Shown here: positions 31,036 through 42,678 of the stretch, one piece after another
Layout of the letters: the number at the start of each line of letters is the position of its first letter
Position numbering within the stretch: the first letter of the stretch is position 1
Assembly: GCF_949628215.1 (NCBI RefSeq)
Contig: NC_134310.1
Span: 9,747,401-9,811,400 of the forward strand
DNA: 64,000 nt
DNA from: Phalacrocorax aristotelis
Taxonomy: Eukaryota; Chordata; Aves; Suliformes; Phalacrocoracidae
Direction of reading: 5' to 3'
The notes under the pieces: model-generated
What the model saw: only the letters and a program-made list of their open reading frames with translations
What the model was told of the DNA's origin: nothing
The model's database searches: none
Program-made: the position numbers and the translations under genes

Positions 31036-31985
31036 ATAGGAACCTTATCATAGGAGGAGTTCAAATTAGTTAAACAGGACTTTCTTTTTGTGAACCCATG
31101 TTGACTGTGCCTGATGATTGCACTGTCCTTTAAATGCCTTTTAGTAGCACCCAGTACGATATTCTCCATAACTTTTCCAGGTATTGAGGTTAGACTAACA
31201 GGTCTTTAGTTCCCTGGGTCTTCCCTCACGCTCTTCCTTTTAAATTGGAATAACATTGGCTAGCTTCCAGTCAGCAGGGACCTACCCAGACTCCGAAGAC
31301 CTTTGGTAGATGATGGAGGGTTCCTGCTGTAACATCTGCTAGCTCCTTCAGTACTCTGGGATGTATCCCATCAGGCCCCATGGACTTATGAACATTCAGC
31401 TGATACAGCTGGTCCCTTACAATTTCAGTGCCCACAAATGGAAAGTCACTGTTCCTGCAGTCATGGTCCTCCAACTCAGGGGACTGGGCAGCCAAAGGTA
31501 TATCAGTATTATTAAAGACTGAGGCAAAAAAGCATTTAATGCCTCTGCTTTTTATTCATCCTGATTAGTCAGATGACCATCTTCAATAAGTATTGGTCCA
31601 ATGTTTTCTTTAGACCCTCTCTTGCTATTAAAATAATTTAAAAAGCCTTTCTTGCTGTCTGACACAACACTGGTCAGTTTCAACTCTAACTGAGCTTTGG
31701 CCATTCATGTCTTCTCCCTGCATATACAAACCACAGGTCTGTAATCTTCCTGCAAAGCCTGACCTTGCTTCCAGAGATCATACCATTTTTTTTCCTCTTG
31801 AGCTCCATGAGGAATTCCCTCTTCAGCCAAGCTGGTCTTCTGCCCCACTTGCTTGACTTTTGACACAGTGGAATTGTGTACTCCTGTGCTTCTAAAAGGT
31901 GGTTCTTAAAGACTGACCAGCACTCGTGGACTCCTAAGCCCTCAAAAGCAGATTCCCAGGGAACACTACTAAGTAGCTCCCTGAG

Positions 31986-32235
31986 TGTTGCTGTACGCTT
32001 CTATGGGAGAACTTATCTTGGGCCGCATATCTCCGGGACACAGGGCTCTACCCACCCTGGGGACAGTGATGCACAGACATCAATATGATGGATACAAAAT
32101 GTCCATTTATTTAGCTGCGTCACACACTTATATAGCTCTTGCGCTTCCTGTTCCTGCCACTCCTATGGGGAGGAGTCTATCTTTACGTCACAGCCCGTGA
32201 TCTTCCGGTCGCCGATCCCTGTCTATTCCCCTACA
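31986..32235 (-). mobile_element. 250-bp solo LTR with 6-bp duplication
   Basis: TGTTGCTGTACGC...CCCCTACA, flanked by CCTGAG at 31980-31985 and 32236-32241. It is the same family as 5797-6046 with about eight differences in 250. It sits in the CR1 ORF2 linker. On the minus strand it carries CTATATAAGTG and CTAAATAAATGG. Confidence 0.88.
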
Positions 32236-32607
32236 CCTGAGTAGCTTAAAGTTTGCCCTCCTGAAGTCCAGGGTAGCAATTCTGCTGTCCTTTTTTCTCA
32301 TTATAGTGAAAATTTTAAATCAACCATTTTGTGATCACTGTGGCCACCTACCATCACATTCCCCATGAGTCCTTCTCTATTCACAAATAGCAAGTCTAGG
32401 AGGGCATCTTTCCTAGTTGGCTCACTGAGTACCTGTGACAAGAAGTTATCTCCTACGAACTTCAAGAATTTCCAAGACCTGCTCGTCACAACAGTATGGT
32501 ATTCTGGGAAGTTGAAATCTCCTATAAGGACAAGGGCTACCGATCCAGAAATTTCTCCTAATTGCCTATAGATTAACTCATCAATGCTTACATCCTGGCT
32601 GGGCAAC

Positions 32608-33219
32608 TGTCATGGTTTTAGCTGGGACAGAGTTAATTTTCTTCACTCTAGCTGGTATAGTGCTGTGCTTTGAAATTAGCATGGAAAAAACACCTGTTGA
32701 GATAACACACAGATGTTTGGGCTGTTGCTGGGTAGCGCTTGTACTAGTCAAGGACATATCTACCTTCCCATGCTCTGCTGGGTGCACAAGAAGCCGGGAG
32801 GGGAGGGGGCACAGCTAAGAGAGCGGATTCAAACTGACCAAAGGGATATTCCATATCATGTAACGTCATGCCCAGTATGTTACCTGGGAGGGGCTGGCCG
32901 GGGGGGAGGGAGCAATCACGGCTCGGGGACGGGCAGCGTTGGTCAGCGGGTGGTGAGCGGTTGTATCATTTGTGTTTCCATGTTTTTTTTTTCCTGTTTT
33001 CCCTTTCCCTTCCTTTTCTATTTTATTATATTAACATTATTTTCATTATTATCATAATCATTTATCATTATCATTTTATTGTAATCATTAAACTGTTCTT
33101 ATCTCAACCCACAAGTTCTTTTGCTCGTCTGATTCTCTTCCCCATCCCGCAGGGGTGGGGGGGGGAGTGAGCGAGCAGCTGCGTGGTGTTCAGTTGCCAG
33201 CTGAGGCTGAACCACGACA
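32608..33219 (+). repeat. ERVL-C 5' LTR
   Basis: 612 bp, TGTCATGGTTTTAGCTGGGA to AACCACGACA. Contains TTATTATATTAACATT and a run of CATTATTATCATAATC low-complexity sequence, an ATTAAA poly(A) signal and a GC-rich inverted repeat near the end. It is of the same type as the solo LTRs at 575, 20997 and 27301. Confidence 0.92.
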
Positions 33220-33228
33220 GTCTATTTT

Positions 33229-33246
33229 TGGCGCCCAACGTGGGGC
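33229..33246 (+). promoter_or_regulatory. ERVL-C primer binding site, tRNA-Lys1,2
   Basis: TGGCGCCCAACGTGGGGC is an exact match to the known tRNA-Lys1,2 complement used by, among others, foamy and Mason-Pfizer-type viruses. It lies 9 bases after the LTR end. Confidence 0.92.
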
Positions 33247-33327
33247 ACGAAGGGTTTGAGATAATAACAGTTGCTGGTCACAGCATTGATTCATCTATTC
33301 TCAGTATTAGTTTATCAGATCTACACC

Positions 33328-35349
33328 ATGCTGACTGTAAAGCATATGTTAAAAATTGGTGTTGTTTTTTATAGTTTTCTGTGCTCTGCAATGATTAGAG
33401 ATGTTTTGCCTAGGAACACTGGCCTTGAGCTTTATTGGTTATTTGGGTCTTGCATGGAAGCTGTTACTGTACTTCAGCTAGCAACTCATGGAGGCAATTA
33501 GCAATTATACCTCCTCCTCTGAGAAGTTTTTTATGGAGGAAATACAGAATGGCACCATAGCTACCATCGTATATAATGTCTCCTCCTTCATTACAACAAC
33601 TTTTCAGTATCTTGAACATCCTTGGGTAGTCAAGATACATCTGGTGATATTGCTTTGGCAGATGGTATCAGATCTGTCTAAGGTTAGTAAGCAAGTTAAG
33701 AATATAATCCCATAATATAATCTGTCCCAAGGCTCGATAGCTATGCATGGCAGGGTATGTGGGATAGTATGGGCAAATGCCTAAGACGGTGGGCACCCCC
33801 CGTGGTGTGGGACTTCACCCCTGAACAAGTGCAGAATCCTGAAAAATTAGTAGAACATTTGGAGGAAGTATGTTGTCACCCTGGAAATTCCAGAGAGCTA
33901 CAAATCACTGCAATGTGCTGGGGCCTGGCTTATGCCTATTGAGCCCTATTTAACACTATTCAGTACCCCCAAGGGAAAGAGAAGGGAGATACTCAAACCC
34001 CCACGACAGACACTGCAGCTACTCCAACCCCAGTGACAAGCACTGCGGCCACCCAACCCCCCACGACAGACACTGCAGCTACTCCAACCCCAGTGACAAG
34101 CACTGCGGCCACCCAACCCCCCACGACAGATACTGCCGCTACTCCAACCCCAGTGACAAGCACTGCGGCCACTCAAACCCTCACGACAGATACTGCAGCT
34201 GCTCCAACCCCAGTGCCAAGCATTGCAGCTAAACCAGAGGACCAACCTGTGCCAGTATCAGTCGCCCCTATACACAAGAAGAAATCATGGAAGAGAAGGT
34301 CAACTCGTTTAGAAAGAGATTACGAGGAACCAGGGCCATCACGAGACGAGGAGGAGGAAGAGGAAGAATGTGTACAAGAAACAGAAACTACCCGATCCCT
34401 ATCCTTGAGTGAGTTGCAGGATATACGGAAAGATTTCGGGCGTCATTCAGGTGAGCATGTTATCACCTGGCTGCTCCGATGCCGGGATAATGGGGCCAGT
34501 AGTTTGGAATTAGAGGGGAAGGAAGCCAAACAACTGGGATCCCTCTCTAGGGAAGGGGGCATTGATAAAGCAATTGGAAAAGGAACACAAGCCCTCAGCC
34601 TCTGGAGGCGGCTCCTGTCCGTGGTGAGAGAGAGGTATCCCTTCAAAGAAGATATTGTATTTCGCCTAGGAAAATGGATGACCGTGGAGAAAGGCATTAG
34701 GCATCTAAGGGAATTAGCCGTGCTTGAGGTGGTTTATGGTAACCTGGATGATCAACAGTCCTCCAAAGATCCAGATGAAGCCGAGTGCACACGACCCATG
34801 CAGTAGAAGTTTGTATGGAGCGCACCATCCTCGTATGCAAACTCATTGGCAGTGATGTCCTGGAAAGATGACAAGCCACCAATGGTGGCTGAGTTGATTG
34901 ATAAACTCCGTGAATATGAAGCGAAACTCTCTTCCTCGCTCATCTCTGCTGTTGAGAAACTGTCCCGCGGGGTCCAGCAACTCAAAGAAGATAGGTCCTG
35001 CTCCCCACCAGTATGGACCAGTATCTCAGCCATTAGGAGTAAGCATCCCTTGGCTCAAGAGAAGGGATACACACGATGGGGCACCCTATGGTTCTACCTG
35101 TGTGATCACGGAGAGGACATGAAAAAGTGGGATGGAAAACCTACCTCAGCCTTAGAGGCACAGATACGTGAGCTGCAAGGCAGAACAATTACTCAGGGGA
35201 GTTTCTCCAGGAGAGCTGCTGCTCCAGTTTCCCGTAAGCAATTCTCCAGACAGAGGAGCAGAAGTGCTGATGTCCTGACTGAGCCTAACAGAGACATCCG
35301 TGATTCATATTTACCGGAAGTGAGTGATGAATACTATGATCAGGACTAG
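33328..35349 (+). pseudogene. gag: ERVL-C gag with hydrophobic N-terminal domain and VNTR
   Basis: The ATG at 33328 lies in CACCATG. The N-terminal part repeats the layout of ERVL-A: hydrophobic segments around IGVVFYSFLCSAMI, ELYWLFGSCMEAVTVLQL, a sequon-rich stretch (NYT, NGT, NVS), and VVKIHLVILLWQMV. Then come WAPPVVWDFTPEQVQNPEKL and ITAMCWGLAYAY, a 20-residue tandem repeat, a basic patch (KKKSWKRRSTRL), an acidic run of Glu, and the capsid-like ELQDIRKDFGRHSGEHVITW with LLSVVRERYPFKEDIVFRLG. Breaks: a shift near 33490, stops near 33713, TGA at about 33940, TAG at 34804-34806 where relatives have a sense codon. The final UAG at 35347 is the conserved gag stop. Confidence 0.82.
33991..34230 (+). 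repeat. Four 60-bp tandem repeats in gag
   Basis: Exactly four units of 60 bp, built on CCACGACAGAYACTGC and CCAACCCCAGTGACAAGCAC. The unit length is a multiple of three, giving 20 residues rich in Thr, Ala and Pro per unit. The first three are nearly identical. ERVL-A has about one and a half degenerate units at 10815-10860. Confidence 0.92.
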
Positions 35350-35424
35350 GGGGGCCCTGCCTCCAGCCAGGTGGAGGAAAGGGATAACTGGGCTTACTGG
35401 ACTGTGTGGATCCGATGGCCTGGC
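35347..35424 (+). promoter_or_regulatory. gag-pol UAG codon with potential pseudoknot
   Basis: GAC TAG GGG GGC is followed in the same frame by pro-pol. Stem 1 pairs CCTCCA (35360-35365) with TGGAGG (35372-35377). The loop GCCAGG (35366-35371) is fully complementary to CCTGGC at 35419-35424. This is the copy in which the second stem is perfect. Confidence 0.68.
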
Positions 35425-38400
35425 ACATCCGACCCACAGGAATATAAAGCTTTAGTGGACACCGGCGCACAGTGCACCTTAATGCCATCAAACTATATAG
35501 GGGCAGAACCCATCAGCATTGCTGGAGTGACAGGGGGATCCCAAGAGCTAACTGTATTGGAGGCTGAAGTGAGCCTCACTGGGAATGAGTGGCAAAAGCA
35601 CCCCATTGTGACTGGCCCAGAGGCTCCGTGCATCCTTGGCATAGACTACCTCAGGAGAGGGTGCTTCAAGGACCCAAAATGTTACAAGTGGGCTTTTGGT
35701 GTAGCTGCCTTGGAGACGGCGGAAATTAAACAGATGTCTACCTTGCCTGGCCTCTCGAAGGACCCTTCTGTTGTGGGGTTGCTGAAGGTCAAAGAACAGC
35801 AGGTGCCAATCGCCACCACAACAGTGCACCAGCAGCAGTATCGCACCAACCAAGACTCCCTGATTCCCATCCATGAGCTCATTCACCAACTGAAGAGCCA
35901 AGGAGTGATCAGCAAGACCCGCTCACCCTTTAACAGTCCCATATGGCCAGTCCGGAAGTCTAATGGAGAGTGGAGACTAACAGTAGACTACTGTGGCCTG
36001 AACGAAGTCACGCCGCCATTGAGTGCTGCTGTGCCAGACATGCTAGAACTTCAATACCAACTGGAGTCAAAGGCAGCCAAGTGGTATGCCACAACTGATA
36101 TCGCTAATGCATTCTTCTCAATCCCTCTGGCAGCAGAGTGCAGGCCACAGTTTGCTTTCACATGGAGGGGTGTCCAGTACACCTGGAATCGACTGCCCCA
36201 GGGGTGGAAACACAGCCCTACCATTTGCCATGGACTGATCCATAATGCTTTGGAACAAGGTGGAGCTCCCGAACACCTACAATACATTGATGACATCATT
36301 GTGTGGGGCAACACAGCGGAAGAAGTTTTTGAGAAAGGGAAGAAAATAGCTCAAATCCTCCTGAAGGCTGGTTTTGCCATAAAACAAAGTAAAGTTAAGG
36401 GACCCGCACGAGAAATCCAGTTCTTAGGAATCAAATGGCAAGATGGTCGTCATCAGATCCCAATGGATGTGATCAACAAAATAGCAGCCATGTCTCCACC
36501 AACCAGCAAAAAGGAAACACAAGCTTTCTTGGGCATTGTGGGTTTTTGGAGAATGCATATTCCCAATTACAGTCTGATCGTAAGCCCTCTCTATCAAGTG
36601 ACCCGGAAGAAGAATGATTTCAAATGGGGCCTTGAGCAACAAGCATTTGAACAGATTAAACGAGAAATATTTCATGCAGTAGCCCTCGGGCCAGTGCGGG
36701 CAGGACAAGATGTAAAAAATGTGCTTTACACTGCAGCCAGGGAGAATGGCCCTACCTGGAGCCTCTGCAGAAGGCACCAGGGGAGACCCGAGGTTGACCC
36801 CTAGGGTTTTGGAGTCGGGGATACAGAGGGTCTGAAGCCCACTATACTCCAACTGAAAAAGAGATGTTGGCAGCATATGAAGGGGTCCGAGCTGCTTCAG
36901 AAGTGGTTGGTACTGAGGCACAGTTGCTCCTGGCACCCCGACTGCCACTGCTGGGCTGGATGTTCAGAGGGAACGTCCCCTCCACACACCATGCAACTGA
37001 TGCTACGTGGAGTAAATGGGTTGCAGTGATCACCCAGCGGGCTCGAGTAGGAAACCCCAGTCGCCCAGGAATCTTGGAAATTATTATGGACTGGCCAGAA
37101 GGCAAAGATTTTGGATTATCACCAGAGGAGGAGGTGACACATGCTGAAGAAGCCCCACTGTATAACAAACTGCCAGAAAAGGAGAAGCAGTATGCCCTGT
37201 TCACTGATGGGTCCTGTCGCCTTGTGGGAAAGCACCGGATATGGAAGGCTGCTATATGGAGTCCTACACAACAAGTAGCAGAAACTGCTGAAGGAGAAGG
37301 TGAATCGAGCCAGTTTGCAGAGGTAAAGGCCATCCACCTGGCCTTAGACATTGCTGAATGGGAAAAGTGGCCAGTGCTCTATCTCTGTACTGACTCCTGG
37401 ATGGTGGCAAATGCCCTGTCAGGGTGGTTACAGCAGTGGAAGCAAAGCAACTGGCAGCGCAGAGGCAAATCCATCTGGGCTGCCACACTGTGGCAAGCTA
37501 TTGCTGCCCAGGTAGAGAAACTGGTTGTAAAGGTACGTCATGTGGATGCTCGCATCCCCAAGAGTCAGGCCACTGAAGAACATCGAACCAACCAGCAGGT
37601 AGATCAGGCTGCCAAGACTGAAGTGGCTGAGGTGGATCTGGGCTAGCAACATAAGGGTGAACTATTTCTAGCTCGGTGGGCCCATGACACCTCAGGCCAT
37701 CAAGGAAGAGATGCAACATACAGGTGGGCTCGTGACTGAGGGGTGGACTTGACCATGGATATTATTGCACAGATTATCCACGAATGTGAAACGTGTGCTG
37801 CAATCAAGCAAGCGAAGCGGGTAACGCCTCTGTGGTATGGGGGACGATGGCTGAAATATAAATATGGGGAGGCCTGGCAAATTGACTATATTACACTCCC
37901 ACAGACCCACCAAGGCAAGCACCATGTTCTCACCATGGTAGAAGCAACCACCGGCTGGCTGGAAACATATCCTGTCCCCCACGCCGCTGCCAGGAACACT
38001 ATCCTGGGTCTCGAAAAACAAGTCCTGTTGGCGACATGGCACCCCAGAGAGAATTGAGTCAGACAATGGGACTAATTTCTGAAATAACCTCATAGACACC
38101 TGGGCCAAAGAGCACGGCATTGAGTGGGTGTATCACATCCCCTATCACGCACTAGCCTCTGGGAAAATCGAAAGATACAATGGACTATTAAAGATGACAG
38201 TGAGAGCAATGGAGGGTGGAACATTTAAACACTGGGATGCACATTTAGCACAAGCCATGTGGTTAGTCAACACGATGGGATCTGCCAGGCGAGCTGGCCC
38301 TGCCCAATCAGAATCCTTACGTACTGTGGAAGGGGATAGAGTCCCTGTAGTGCACATAAAAAATATGTTTGGCAAGACAGTCTGGGTTATTCCTGCTTCA

Positions 38401-38532
38401 GGCAGAGGCAAACCCACTCGTGGGATTGCGTTTGCTCAAGGACCTGGGTGCACTTGGTGGGTGATGTGGGAGGATGGAGGAGTCCGGTGTGTACCTCAGG
38501 GGGATTTAATTTTGGGTGAAAACAGCCAATGA
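35350..38532 (+). pseudogene. pol: ERVL-C pro-pol
   Basis: The first 1.45 kb (to 36804) is open: protease LVDTG at 35452-35466, RT with SPIWPVRKSNGEWRLTVDY, LPQGWKHSPTICHGL and YIDD at 36283-36294. RNase H follows in another frame with LFTDGSCRLVG, SQFAEVKAI and YLCTDSWMVANAL, so all three catalytic acids are present. Integrase has CETC, QIDYITL, ESDNGT and SGKIERYNG. Breaks: a base missing near 36766 (shared with ERVL-A), TAG at 37644-37646, TGA at 37737-37739 (shared with ERVL-A), an extra T near 38032, and a CGA-to-TGA type change near 38081. It ends CTWWVMWEDG...ILGENSQ. Confidence 0.92.
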
Positions 38533-39002
38533 ACTGAATAATATGCTGTTAATTGCTATATGATGTTGTATGTCATCACTACTATGGTTGCTATAGGCCA
38601 TATCAATGGAATGTTATCATGGTGGGAATCTCCCAATTAATAATAATAGCAAATGAACTTTCAATGGAACCGAGCAAAGGGCAGCAGTGAGAGAACAAGA
38701 ACTACCAGTGCAGCGGTGATGGGACAAGGACTGACATGCAACAATCTGACACCACACACACCACCTCTCTGAAAGACTCTTACAATAGATGAAACCCAAA
38801 GTCATGGACTAAATGAACTCAATGGACATTTCACAGGCATTTTACAGGGGTGGTCCATAGACTAGGGGAATGATAAATGAAAAAAAAAAAAAATCTGTAT
38901 ATACTGTTAAAGGATGAGAGGATGGGTAGGGTTTATTGAATTTGTACTGAATAGTATGGGACCTGAGCATGATGTAAATGATATGGAATAAGGGGTGGAT
39001 AC
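38533..39002 (+). other. ERVL-C 3' untranslated region
   Basis: About 470 bp without a frame, with an A-run at 38880-38893 and a polypurine tract AAGGGGTGGATAC just before the LTR. No env. It is more diverged from the ERVL-A counterpart than the integrase is. Confidence 0.75.
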
Positions 39003-39612
39003 TGTCATGGTTTTAGCTGGGATAGAGTTAATTTTCTTCACTCTAGCTGGTATAGTGCTGTGCTTTGAAATTAGCATTGCAAAAACACCTGTTGAGATAA
39101 CACACAGATGTTTGGGCTGTTGCTGGGTAGCGCTTGTACTAGTCAAGGACATGTCTACCTTCCCATGCTCTGCTGGGTGCACAAGAAGCTGGGAGGGGAG
39201 GGGGCACAGCTAAGAGAGCGGATTCAAACTGACCAAAGGGATATTCCATATCATGTAACGTCATGCCCAGTATGTTACCTGGGAGGGGCTGGCCGGGGGG
39301 GAGGGAGCAATCACGGCTCGGGGACGGGCAGCGTTGGTCAGCGGGTGGTGAGCGGTTGTATCATTTGTGTTTCCATGTTTTTTTTCCTGTTTTCCCTTTC
39401 CCTTCCTTTTCTATTTTATTATATTAACATTATTTTCATTATTATCATAATCATTTATCATTATCATTTTATTGTAATCATTAAACTGTTCTTATCTCAA
39501 CCCACAAGTTCTTTTGCTCGTCTGATTCTCTTCCCCATCCCGCAGGGGTGGGGGGGGGAGTGAGCGAGCAGCTGCGTGGTGTTCAGTTGCCAGCTGAGGC
39601 TGAACCACGACA
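39003..39612 (+). repeat. ERVL-C 3' LTR
   Basis: 610 bp. Compared by eye with the 5' LTR it differs at GGGAYAGAG, at two bases in AGCATKGM, at GACATRTC, at AGCYGGG, and by two T in a T-run. That is about five substitutions, near 0.8%. Confidence 0.92.
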
Positions 39613-39617
39613 GCAAT

Positions 39618-40100
39618 CAATAGTAGACACAGACCATGACATCTTTGTTTTCCATCCCCTTGATCCTCACCCAGAGGCTCTCAACCACATCATCACTAAC
39701 TATAAGGGCTGTACAATCAAGCCTCTCCCTTACATATATTGCGAGACCTCCACCTTGCCTGTCCTGCCTATCCCTCCTGAACAGCCTGTAGCCTTCCATC
39801 CCAGCACTCCAATCATGGGACTCATTCCACCAAGTCTCTCAATGATATCATAGCTCTGGGAGCTGACCAACGCTTCCCGTTCATCCTGTTTGTTTCTCAT
39901 ACTGTGTGCGTTGATGTACAAGCATTTCAGATACACTCCTGAACCCTTAGTGCTCCCAGGAGCAGTGTAAATGTTCCCATTAGCATTGCCACCTTCAGGC
40001 AGTGCCATTCCAACCCTTGGCTTACCTACTGCGATCCTGTTGGTATCCCCTTCCCCCATCAATTCTCGTTTAAAGCTCTCTCAATCAGTCCTGTTACACA
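39618..40100 (-). pseudogene. Long CR1: N-terminal endonuclease of ORF2
   Basis: Minus strand: LYINAHSMRNKQDEREALV, SYDII, GYRLFRRDRQDRQGGGLAIY and SLWVRIKGMENKDVMVCVYY. This is the start of the APE-type endonuclease of CR1 ORF2. The text is picked up again at 32602 beyond ERVL-C. Frame breaks are present. Confidence 0.87.
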
Positions 40101-41250
40101 CAAAGACTGTTTTCCCCATCAGGACAGGTGGATCCCATCAGGCCCCAGCATACCTTGTGTCTCAAAGGCTCTTCCATGGTTTAAAAATGCAAAGTTTTGG
40201 CAGAGGCACCAGTCCTGGAGCCAGATATTGATATCCTGATCTCACCTGTTTCTTTCAAAGCCTGCCCCCATTACTGGGAGGATGGAGGAAAACACTACCT
40301 GTGCTCCCGAATATTTTAGCATTCTTCCCAGGGCTCTGAAACCTCTTTTGATCAACCTCAGACTTTTTGTTGCAACATCATTAGTACCCACATGAAAGAG
40401 CAGGAATGGATAGTAGTCTGAAGGTCTTGTGGTGACGTCCCTGATTCAGGTCCCAGGGAGGCAGCAAACTTCCCTGAAAAGAGGGTCCAGTCTGCAAATG
40501 GGTGCTTTTGTTCTACACAGGAGGGCATCACCAATGACCATAACTCGCCATTGTTTCTTCTTGGTGTTGGTCTTGCAAGCCAAGACCAATGGTGTTGCAA
40601 GGGGTTGGTCTCTCTGACCTTGGCAAGACTGCTTGCACAGGTTCCTCTTCTTTCTCATTATGCACTTCATCTACTGTATCCAGGGCCTTGTACCTGTTTT
40701 GTAATGACATCTTAAAGGGTAAGGAGGGGTTCCTCTTACTGCTCCATGCTGCAACCTTCTTCCACCCCTCCTTATTCCTTGTGACACTACCTTCTTGGCA
40801 CAAAGCAGATCCAGGACCTGCCTCCATAGTAGCCTCACTGAGTTGGCTTGCATGCTTCATTAGATGGTAGAGTACAGTTCCATTGATCAATCTCCCTCTC
40901 AGACTCTCAAATACTCCTCAATCTGCCCATCTCATCCTGCAGCTTGGCCACCAAGCAAAGCAGTTCATCAATCCAGTCACACCTCCCACAGGCTCGCTTG
41001 CTATCACTTTCTACCTCTAGGCATATTCCTGTGCACATCCCACAGCCGGAAACCTGGGTGGTAGCATGCTTTGATAGGGGCTCTGTTTGGGTGGCTGCAT
41101 TGGTTCTACTGGGTGCTAGAAGCTCAGAAGAAACAGAAGACACTGCTTTTTGCCAGATGGTCACCATATCACCCACTGCTCTGTGTGTGCCTGCCTGATG
41201 GGAAATATATATGCTTGTCCATTGCAATCAGCTGGGCTGATTCTTTTAGC
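40101..41250 (-). pseudogene. Long CR1: ORF1 with SGNH-esterase-like domain
   Basis: Minus strand, right to left: TNAATQTEPLSKH, then a Cys-rich segment SGCGMC...CGRCDWIDELLCLVAKLQDE that runs into a heptad-like helix, then SLQNRYKALDT, then VIGDALL...LDPLFREVCCLPGT and, after a stop, DVTTRPSDYYPFLLFHVGTN. The GDxLL and HVGTND words are blocks I and III of an SGNH/GDSL esterase, known in ORF1 of CR1. Several stops are of the CGA-to-TGA kind. The 5' end is not clear. Confidence 0.75.
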
Positions 41251-41701
41251 CTGTTTAAATCTCCTGTGCTGCAGGGTGCAGGCTCCATCCCTTGCTGTCT
41301 CTTCCAATCAGCGAGTCTAGGGTCAGTCACTCAGGGAATGTCCCCTGTTCAGACGAAGCCTGTACTTGTCCTCGTGAATCCCTCCTGTGTCCCCTACCAC
41401 TGCTTGCTGCTGCAGCTGCTGGTGCTCCTTGCACTGCTCTGTGCAATCAGTCCGTTGCAATCAGTTTTGTGTGCATCTTTGTTCTTTTAGGCTTTGATTT
41501 GGCAAATAGCTTAAACATCATCTTAAATTGGCAAGGCACTTAAAGTTCATCATACCATCCAATTAACTTTGAGATAAAGGTCTTTGTGTTCAGGGGCTTT
41601 ATGAAAAAGGTTGTCTTTCATTAAAAATTTAAAATGAGATATGAGCCTCAGTCATGAGTGGCTGAACTGGAGTCTGACAGTGTGGGTGGGGACTGCATTA
41701 T
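41251..41701. other. Probable CR1 5' region and unassigned spacer
   Basis: The left part has tandem TGCAATCAG/GCTGCTGCAG words and could be the CR1 5' UTR. From about 41500 nothing is recognised. No gene is supported. Confidence 0.35.
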
Positions 41702-42524
41702 TGATTCAGGGAATAAATAGGTAAACATTACTAATGCAATCTAGTGTAGCTCAACAAATGATGGGGCCCGGAGCCAAAACTTAGCCAGGATAATGAGGTA
41801 GCCTTGGGCTGTAAGGTAACAGGAACAGCTTGCAGGATGACTAAAACTTGTTGCTTTGGGAGAGTCAGAAAAGCTTCAAGACAAGAAGTGCCTAAACAAA
41901 GTTACGATGACATTTGACCTTAAGAAAAGCAGATGTACAGAACCATAAAGATAAGGACACTGCAGAACTACTAAACTCCTGTCTGGAAACCACCCCATGA
42001 TCCCTGAGGTTCCACTCAGAAGCACCCAGGACAAACACACAACAGCCTCAGGACTGCCACTGTTGTAAGGGGCCTCAGGCAAGAATGCACTCAAGGACGT
42101 AATCTTCGCAAGCCTGATGGGGAACATCCTGGGGGGGGGATGCAAACAACCTAGCAGCAGGTGCCAGTCCGAACCAAGGCAAAAGGAACTAAGGACATCT
42201 CCATCTAGATAAGAGTCAGAACACCAGTTGAAACCAACACACCTTGCAACACACTGTGACAAGATTACTGGATGGGCCAACTCATGTCCATATGTGGAAG
42301 AAGGGACTTAAAACGCATGGGTAATTAAGATTCAAATATTCTAATTAGTTCCAGGAAATCTAATGCATATGTATACAACTGAGCAATATAAGCTTTATCC
42401 ATCATGACTTGCGATGTGCAAGTTAGGAGGCACGATCCCCCTTGCACCCAGCACTGCAATAAACATACCTGCTTTATAACTCTCCGTGAGTTGTAGAGTT
42501 TGTTTCCATGCCTCATTATGAACA
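41702..42524 (+). mobile_element. 5'-truncated gamma-like LTR
   Basis: From TGATTCAGGGAATAAA on it follows the LTR at 17178-18067: TCTAGTGTAGCTCAACAAATG, GGGGCCCGGAGCCAAAA, ACTAAAACTTGTTGCTTTGG, TTGACCTTAAGAAAAGCAGA. It then diverges and ends CAGCACTGCAATAAACATAC ... CTCATTATGAACA with AATAAA as poly(A) signal. The start of U3 is missing. Confidence 0.75.
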
Positions 42525-42678
42525 AAGAGTTTACAGCCTGCACAGAAAAAACGTTAATACACATAACTCTGCATTTAATGCAGACTGGGGACCTTATAGC
42601 CAGATCAAAAGATATGACACAATCATAAAGTAGTTTTTGCTGAGTATGAAAGGAAAAGCTGGCTTCTGTTTTCATTGC

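Larger units (their letters stand above)
30776..32602 (-). pseudogene. Long CR1: ORF2 reverse transcriptase and C-part of endonuclease
   Basis: Minus strand, right to left: endonuclease second half (ALVLIGDFNFPE, LSEPTRKDALLDLLFVNREG, GGHSDHKMVDLKF), a linker, then RT entry (VRDQLYQLNVHKSMGPDGIHPRVLKELADV) and a region with VFSKAFDTVPHSILEKL, the motif A of CR1 RT. The catalytic palm beyond that is cut off at about 30776. It is interrupted by a CR1 tail (30942-31035) and a solo LTR (31986-32235). It continues beyond ERVL-C at 39618. Confidence 0.87.
32603..39617 (+). mobile_element. ERVL-C: complete, young ERVL-type provirus
   Basis: Provirus 32608-39612 with LTRs of 612 and 610 bp, flanked by GCAAC (32603-32607) and GCAAT (39613-39617), a 5-bp duplication with one mismatch. 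Its LTRs differ by about five substitutions plus a T-run length change. It inserted into the endonuclease part of a minus-strand CR1. Order: LTR, exact tRNA-Lys1,2 primer site, gag with a 60-bp tandem repeat, in-frame UAG, pro-pol, 3' untranslated region, LTR. No env. Despite its youth it carries many stops and shifts. Confidence 0.93.

Noticed and set aside
32713-33057. Frames of 100-150 codons inside ERVL LTRs (also at 39108 and 1072)
   Set aside because: The same frames recur in each LTR copy because the DNA is repeated. They overlap promoter and poly(A) signals and carry no domain.
33991-34230. CRISPR-like regular repeats
   Set aside because: The four units are contiguous, without spacers, 60 bp long and in frame with gag in a vertebrate ERV. 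It is a coding tandem repeat.
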